From Oscillospiraceae bacterium (GTDB lineage: Bacteria; Bacillota; Clostridia; Oscillospirales; Ruminococcaceae), in NCBI GenBank assembly GCA_900768105.1, contig CAAGBQ010000096.1, positions 1 through 19,422 of the forward strand: a stretch of DNA of 19,422 nucleotides. Direction: 5' to 3'. Positions 14,860-19,422 of this stretch are shown here, in pieces; position 1 is the first letter of the stretch, and each line of letters opens with the position of its first letter. A program made the translations under genes and the position numbers. The notes under the pieces were generated by a model, which was not told the DNA's origin, searched no databases, and saw only the letters and a program-made list of their open reading frames with translations.

Positions 14860-14886
14860 GCGTGCCGAAGGCACGCTTGTTTTTTT
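14860..14886 (+). terminator. Second hairpin with T-run downstream of the first
   Basis: GCGTGCC (14860-14866), loop GAA, GGCACGC (14870-14876), then TTGTTTTTTT. It is a terminator-shaped backup 21 bases past the first one. The remaining 120 bases up to 15005 show no gene or clear structure. Confidence 0.65.
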
Positions 14887-15005
14887 ATGTAAAGAGATTA
14901 TGTGCACCGGCAAAACGACCGTAAAACGACTAATTTTACCAATGGACTTTACTTCGGCAAAATTTTGCTATCAGCGGTTATCTTTAAACGCAGCAAACCG
15001 AAAAG

Positions 15006-15758
15006 TTACGGTACTAACTGTTTTGATACAAGATGCAGCGAGCAATAGCCTGCATCTTTAAAGATTACTCCCTCATCTCTATATCCGTTCCGAATAAAAA
15101 AGCATAAATCGCCATTTGGAAAAACTCCTTTTTCGTCTGCGATGGCAATTGCCCTTGTATATTGCCCGCACAAGTAGTGCTCTAACGCTTGGAGTGGGGC
15201 GGTTTTATAATCGTATTCGGAATCGGACATATATACACATGTGATAAACGCTGTTTTGCTATCATGAGGAATGTTATAAGGAACAATTTTGGCGGGAAGA
15301 TATTCTGCTCCGCCAATCAGACAGCCGGTTTCATCTTTATGAATAAACCCATATGGTTCAACTAAATTTATCTTAAGAAATTGCGCCTTTTTGCACCGGT
15401 TGCTCTGCGTTCCGTTTCCACAGCAGTTGCAAGCAAGACCAACATTGGTCCCATTTAGGGGCTCTACATATTTTGTTACAACTTTTTTTGAAAGAGGAGG
15501 TAAATACGGCTTTTCTTCGGGATACTTCTCTGCGGCTACCTGTTCCAAAAAAGTTCGGCGAAGTGGACTATAATATCTCTTTTTGCTGTTAAGTACAACA
15601 AGCGTCAGAAAAAACATTTTCAATTCTTTTGCCAGTTGGAAATCATTTACAACATCGTGATAGCAAATATCAATTTTATCTTTGTATTCATCCAATAATC
15701 TAATCATGTCATCGTTCAATGGGCACTGATAGGAATAGTAGTAAAAATCAAGTTTCAT
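15006..15758 (-). CDS. Uncharacterised protein, possibly thioredoxin-fold plus GNAT-like
   Basis: A 250-residue cytoplasmic protein that I cannot assign firmly. The N-terminus (MKLDFYYYSYQCPLNDD, Cys12-Pro13) followed by a helix and strands resembles a thioredoxin-like fold, although the usual cis-Pro position seems to read FLTL. A central CNCCGN segment with a fourth cysteine nearby could bind metal. The C-terminal part, with a TAFITCVYMSD strand and FFIRNGYRDEGVIF near the end, recalls GNAT acetyltransferases, as in YoaP-like fusions. The ATG at 15758 is chosen because the conserved-looking product begins there; the reading frame extends upstream to 15917, but that part is unlikely to be protein. 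The ribosome binding site is weak (GGTTGGGATT). The gene is visibly more AT-rich than its neighbours. Confidence 0.7.
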   Translation of the reverse strand: MKLDFYYYSYQCPLNDDMIRLLDEYKDKIDICYHDVVNDFQLAKELKMFFLTLVVLNSKKRYYSPLRRTFLEQVAAEKYPEEKPYLPPLSKKVVTKYVEPLNGTNVGLACNCCGNGTQSNRCKKAQFLKINLVEPYGFIHKDETGCLIGGAEYLPAKIVPYNIPHDSKTAFITCVYMSDSEYDYKTAPLQALEHYLCGQYTRAIAIADEKGVFPNGDLCFFIRNGYRDEGVIFKDAGYCSLHLVSKQLVP

Positions 15759-15807
15759 AATCCCAACCAAAATTTCAATCTTTAAGTTTGAAGCTTTTAT
15801 GTGGCGA

Positions 15808-15813
15808 AGTATA
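15808..15813 (-). promoter_or_regulatory. Possible -10 box for the gene at 15006-15758
   Basis: TATACT on the minus strand, about 50 bases before the start codon. No good -35 hexamer is seen, so the assignment is tentative. Confidence 0.3.
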
Positions 15814-15901
15814 ACGGAAAATGCCGAAAAAGTGTATGTCTGCATTTCCGCTTTACAATCATCGCCCATTTTGCACATAGCACTTTTTTGTAAAGTGTGA
15901 T

Positions 15902-15916
15902 TGCGCCGGAAGCGCA
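15902..15916. repeat. Small inverted repeat downstream of glgP
   Basis: TGCGC and GCGCA flank a 5-base loop 14 bases past the glgP stop codon, without a T-run. About 20 bases further on, CACTTT...AAAGTG forms another weak inverted repeat. Neither is a convincing terminator, so glgP transcripts may continue into the next gene. Confidence 0.35.
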
Positions 15917-15929
15917 TATTTGACGAAAA

Positions 15930-18302
15930 CTACATTCCCCAGATTTTCTCGCAGTATTCTTCAACGGTACGGTCGACGAAAAATTCCGGCGCAGCGGCGA
16001 TGTTCATAAGGCTCATTTTAAACCAGCGCTGCTCATCGCGGTAAAGACAGTCGGCTTCGTCCTGGATATTCATATAGCTGCGGAAATCCGCCGCCGCCAT
16101 ATAGCGGTCGTCGCCCGCAATCATATTGGCAAGGTCGGAAAAATCCTCTCCGCCAATGCCGCGGCGCATACGGTCAAGAACCGCGCGAAGCTCTCCGTCG
16201 GAACTGATAAAGTCATAAGGGCTGTAACCGCGTTGCTGAAGGGCGCGGACCTCGTCCGTACTCATGCCGAAGCGCATAAAGTTTTCTTCACCGACGGCAT
16301 CCAAAATTTCAATATTTGCACCATCAAGCGTGCCGACTGTAACTGCGCCGCCAAGCATAAGCTTCATATTGCCTGTGCCGGAGGCTTCCGTTCCCGCAAG
16401 AGAAATTTGCTCCGAAATATCTGCCGCGGGCATAAGCAGCTCCGAAGCGGTGACGCTGTAATTTTCAAGGAAGCAAAGGCGTAAGCGGTCGCTGTAATTC
16501 GGATTTTCGGAAAGCTCCTTGCCTATGCACCAGATAAGCTTGATTATGCGCTTTGCAATATAATATCCGGGTGCGGCCTTTGCACCGAAAATAAATGTAC
16601 GCGGGTAAATATCGGCGTTAGGGTTCGCATCAATGCGGTTCATAAGTGCGATTATGCGCATTGCGTTAAGGTGCTGACGCTTGTATTCATGCAGACGCTT
16701 TGCCTGCACATCAAAGATAGAGGAAGGGTCGAGCAGTTTGCCGCAGACATCAAAATTTTGCGCTGCAAAAATCTCTTTGCGAAGGCGCTTTACAGAGGAA
16801 AGCTCGCCGAGAACCGCATAATCATCGGCGTGTTTTTTAAGCATGCTCATTTTTTTGTAATCGTGCTCAAAATCATCTCCGGCATATTTCTTTACAAACG
16901 CGGTAAGCTCCGGATTTGCACAGCAAAGCCAGCGGCGTGCGGCAATTCCGTTTGTTATGCCGCAAAAGCGTTCCGGAAAGGCTTTATAAAGGGTGGAAAA
17001 TACACTTGTTTCCATAACCTTTACATGATGAGCAGAAACACCGTTTACGCTGTGACAGCAGTATACGCAAAGGTTTGCCATATGAATTTGGCTGCCGCTG
17101 ATGATTGCCATACGCTCGGTTTCTTCTGCGGAAAAGCCGCGGCGGGAAAGATATTCGCGCTCTCTGCGGTCAAGCTCCTTTACTATGGTAAAAATTCGCG
17201 GCAAAAGCGCGCTGAACATAGAGGAATCCCAGCGTTCCAATGCTTCCGGCAGAACAGTGTGGTTGGTATAGCTGAAAAGGCGGCGGCAGATTTCCTCTGC
17301 ATTTTCCCATGTAAAGCCGCATTCGTCAAGAAGGACGCGCATAAGCTCCGGAATGGCAAGGGTTGGATGAGTGTCGTTTATATGAATTGCGGCTTTTTCC
17401 GGCAGGTTTTCAAGAGTGCCGTATTTTGCAAGATGACGATGAACAATATCCTGAATTGTAGCGCAGCAAAGGAAATACTGCTGTTTAAGACGGAGCAGCT
17501 TGCCTTCCGGATGGCTGTCGTTTGGATAAAGAATAGAGCTTATGGCGCGTGCCATTGCCGCCTTTCGGAAAGCTTCGGGATAAAGCCCGCGGTTAAAAAG
17601 ATCCATATCGGGAAGAGGAGATTCCGCGCGCCAAAGGCGAAGCTTCGATACATTTTCTGCGCCGAAGCCGGGTACAAGTATATCATATGGAACGGCCTTT
17701 ACTGTTTCGCAGTTTTTCATCACTACATGATGAAAGCCGTCGTGCCATGATTCCTCGATTTCTCCGCCGAAATTGACCTCTACGGCTTTTTCCGCCTGTT
17801 CGGAAAGCCAAACCTTGCCACCCGGAAGCCAATCGTCAGGTTTTTCGGTTTGCCAACCCTCGCAAAGTTTTTGGCGGAAAATACCGTATTCGTAGCAGAT
17901 GGAATAGCCCATTGCGGGCTTCCCGATTGTTGCAAGTCCGTCAAGGAAGCATGCGGCAAGCCGGCCCAAGCCGCCGTTGCCGAGTCCTGCATCCGGCTCT
18001 TGCTCATATATTTTTTCGGGAGAAACACCAAGTGAGGCGAGAGCCGCCTCGAAAGCGTCTTTTATGCCAAGATTATAAAGGTCGTTGCGAAGAGAGCGCC
18101 CCATAAGGAACTCCATTGAGAGATAATAAACGCGCTTTTCGCCATGATAAGTCTGCTTTGAACGGCGCTGCACCAAAAGACGGCGCACCACGGTTGCCGC
18201 GGCGGCATAGATGTGGGAAAGCTCGGCGGTTTCGGGTGTTTCGTTAAAATTGTCCCGTAGGACCTCGATTATTTTGGTACGGCAGAAATCAACGCTTTGC
18301 AA
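15930..18302 (-). CDS. glgP: Glycogen/alpha-glucan phosphorylase
   Basis: Releases glucose-1-phosphate from alpha-1,4-glucan using phosphate and pyridoxal phosphate, in cytoplasmic glycogen breakdown. The 790-residue product has YLSMEFLMGR, LGNGGLGRLAACFLDGLAT near 100-120, and the PLP site EASGTGNMKLMLGGAVTVGT with Lys647. Length matches bacterial GlgP. The longest frame begins with ATG at 18329, but TTG at 18302 is preferred: GAGGAGG sits 8 bases before it, and the predicted -10 box is at 18332-18337, so the ATG would lie upstream of the transcript start. No other glycogen gene is in the window. Confidence 0.95.
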   Translation of the reverse strand: MQSVDFCRTKIIEVLRDNFNETPETAELSHIYAAAATVVRRLLVQRRSKQTYHGEKRVYYLSMEFLMGRSLRNDLYNLGIKDAFEAALASLGVSPEKIYEQEPDAGLGNGGLGRLAACFLDGLATIGKPAMGYSICYEYGIFRQKLCEGWQTEKPDDWLPGGKVWLSEQAEKAVEVNFGGEIEESWHDGFHHVVMKNCETVKAVPYDILVPGFGAENVSKLRLWRAESPLPDMDLFNRGLYPEAFRKAAMARAISSILYPNDSHPEGKLLRLKQQYFLCCATIQDIVHRHLAKYGTLENLPEKAAIHINDTHPTLAIPELMRVLLDECGFTWENAEEICRRLFSYTNHTVLPEALERWDSSMFSALLPRIFTIVKELDRREREYLSRRGFSAEETERMAIISGSQIHMANLCVYCCHSVNGVSAHHVKVMETSVFSTLYKAFPERFCGITNGIAARRWLCCANPELTAFVKKYAGDDFEHDYKKMSMLKKHADDYAVLGELSSVKRLRKEIFAAQNFDVCGKLLDPSSIFDVQAKRLHEYKRQHLNAMRIIALMNRIDANPNADIYPRTFIFGAKAAPGYYIAKRIIKLIWCIGKELSENPNYSDRLRLCFLENYSVTASELLMPAADISEQISLAGTEASGTGNMKLMLGGAVTVGTLDGANIEILDAVGEENFMRFGMSTDEVRALQQRGYSPYDFISSDGELRAVLDRMRRGIGGEDFSDLANMIAGDDRYMAAADFRSYMNIQDEADCLYRDEQRWFKMSLMNIAAAPEFFVDRTVEEYCEKIWGM

Positions 18303-18331
18303 TTTGGTCGCCTCCTCAATTTTATACATAT

Positions 18332-18360
18332 ATTATATTATAATTTTGCGGATATGGCAA
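18332..18360 (-). promoter_or_regulatory. Sigma-A type promoter of glgP
   Basis: On the minus strand, TTGCCA (18360-18355), a 17-base spacer and TATAAT (18337-18332). The start would fall near 18325, giving a leader of only about 22 nt before the TTG at 18302. Confidence 0.75.
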
Positions 18361-18361
18361 C

Positions 18362-18399
18362 AAAAAAGCGCTCCAAAGAAGAACTTTGGAGCGCTTTTT
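18362..18399 (-). terminator. thrS terminator (possibly bidirectional)
   Basis: AGCGCTCCAAAG (18367-18378) pairs with CTTTGGAGCGCT (18384-18395) around a 5-base loop. On the minus strand it is followed by six T. It lies between the thrS stop codon and the glgP promoter and insulates the two. The A- and T-runs on both sides would allow use in either direction. Confidence 0.92.
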
Positions 18400-18413
18400 G
18401 CATAAATATGAAA

Positions 18414-19422
18414 TCAATCTCTGACCTTGTCGTCAATTTCGCGGCGAAGCTTTGCAATAACCTCGTCAACAGACATTGCGCCGAGGTTTTCGCCCTTTCT
18501 GTTGCGAACGGAAGCGGCGTGCTCGTTTTGTTCGCGCTCGCCGACTACAAGCATATACGGGGTTTTCTGAAGCTGTGCTTCACGAATTTTAAGTTTCATG
18601 GTTTCATTGCGAAGGTCGGCTTCAACACGAATGCCTGCGGCGTCAAGGCGGTCACGGACCTCTTCGGCGTAGTCGTTAAATGCATTGGAAACAGGGATGA
18701 CGGAAACCTGAACAGGGGAGAGCCAAAGCGGGAAAGCACCGGCAAAATGCTCGGTGATAACGCCGATAAAACGCTCAACGGAACCAAGAACAACGCGGTG
18801 AATCATAACAGGGCGGTGTTTTTCGTTGTCGGCACCGGTATACTCAAGCTCAAAGCGCTCCGGAAGCTGCATATCAAGCTGAATGGTACCGCACTGCCAT
18901 GTTCTTCCAAGGGAATCTGCAAGGTGGAAGTCAAGCTTCGGGCCGTAGAATGCGCCGTCGCCTTCGTTAATAACATAGTCCTTGCCCATTTCTTTAACGG
19001 CGGCTTCAAGGGTTTCGGTAGCAAAATCCCAATCCTTCACATCGCCGATATGGTCTTCCGGCATGGTAGAAACTTCAATTTGATAGGTAAGACCGAATAC
19101 GGAATAAACCTCATCAAAAAGACGGACTACATTTTTGATTTCGTCCTTCATCTGGTCCCATGTCATAAAGATATGAGCATCGTCTTGAGTGAAGCAGCGA
19201 ACACGGAAAAGCCCGTGAAGCGCGCCGGAAAGCTCATGACGGTGAACAAGACCGAGCTCCGCCATACGAAGCGGCAGGTCACGATAGGAATGGGGCTCCA
19301 GCTTATAAACAAGCATACCGCCGGGGCAGTTCATGGGCTTGATGGCGAAATCTGTGTTATCAATAACAGTGGTATACATATTTTCTTTGTAATGATCCCA
19401 GTGGCCGGAACGCTCCCAAAGG
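18414..19422 (-). CDS. thrS: Threonyl-tRNA synthetase, 3' part (N-terminus outside window)
   Basis: Charges tRNA-Thr with threonine. The visible 335 or so residues start with LWERSGHWDHYKENMY, which is internal to the enzyme, so the gene continues past 19422. The class II catalytic core is present: FAIKPMNCPGGM (Zn-ligand Cys), LVHRHELSGALHGLFRVR (motif 2), TIQLDMQLPERF, and MIHRVVLGSVERFIGV (motif 3). The C-terminal anticodon-binding domain follows and ends in LRREIDDKVRD. No frame break is seen. Its leader, where a T-box would be expected, lies outside the window. Confidence 0.97.
   Translation of the reverse strand, partial: LWERSGHWDHYKENMYTTVIDNTDFAIKPMNCPGGMLVYKLEPHSYRDLPLRMAELGLVHRHELSGALHGLFRVRCFTQDDAHIFMTWDQMKDEIKNVVRLFDEVYSVFGLTYQIEVSTMPEDHIGDVKDWDFATETLEAAVKEMGKDYVINEGDGAFYGPKLDFHLADSLGRTWQCGTIQLDMQLPERFELEYTGADNEKHRPVMIHRVVLGSVERFIGVITEHFAGAFPLWLSPVQVSVIPVSNAFNDYAEEVRDRLDAAGIRVEADLRNETMKLKIREAQLQKTPYMLVVGEREQNEHAASVRNRKGENLGAMSVDEVIAKLRREIDDKVRD

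Noticed and set aside
14837..15061. A 74-codon plus-strand frame in the gap after the HD gene.
   Set aside because: It begins within terminator hairpins and runs into the antisense of the next gene, with no ribosome binding site.
16671..17750. A 359-codon plus-strand frame inside glgP.
   Set aside because: It is antisense to conserved phosphorylase motifs and has no plausible product.

Overview
The window reads as a chromosomal segment of a Gram-positive clostridial bacterium, most likely an anaerobic gut member of the Oscillospiraceae/Ruminococcaceae. Evidence: the Firmicutes gene order yicC-remA-gmk-rpoZ-coaBC, a single-chain (dimeric type) glycyl-tRNA synthetase, strong AGGAGG-type ribosome binding sites, several TTG starts, sigma-A type promoters, and a very large secreted multidomain glycosidase. 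No rRNA, tRNA, CRISPR array, transposase or phage gene was seen. No gap between genes exceeds about 230 bases.

Layout. (1) 1-1476, minus: glyS with its own promoter and a terminator at the window edge. (2) 1597-4914, plus: a tightly packed housekeeping operon (yicC, remA, gmk, rpoZ, coaBC) closed by a strong terminator. (3) 4981-14046, plus: an accessory block. It starts from a good promoter with a structured leader and encodes a 1910-residue secreted GH20-like glycosidase/adhesin. A 70-residue four-cysteine peptide follows after 19 bases, then a strong hairpin terminator, and then four genes joined by identical 11-nt overlaps: a membrane-anchored protein, an HPr-kinase-like ATPase, a radical SAM/SPASM enzyme and a PqqD-type peptide-binding protein. 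(4) 14155-14814, plus: an HD-domain hydrolase. (5) 15006-19422, minus: an uncharacterised AT-rich gene, glycogen phosphorylase glgP, and the 3' part of thrS.

The most interesting part is block 3. The peptide, PqqD-type protein, SPASM radical SAM enzyme and HprK-like kinase together have the composition of a ribosomally made, post-translationally modified peptide (RiPP) pathway. The candidate precursor has a leader-like N-terminus ending in SIAG, cysteines at near-regular spacing (C-x10-C-x10-C-x12-C), a tyrosine just after each cysteine, and a C-terminal serine that an HprK-like kinase could in principle phosphorylate, as in the lasso peptide paeninodin. No dedicated protease or ABC exporter lies in the window. 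The placement of the precursor directly behind a giant secreted glycosidase, probably in one transcript, is unusual.

Functions of housekeeping genes rest on strong motif recognition. The RiPP assignment is inference from gene content and motifs. Several starts are set here from Shine-Dalgarno and promoter positions rather than from the longest reading frame (glyS, gmk, coaBC, the giant protein, the peptide, the radical SAM gene, glgP).
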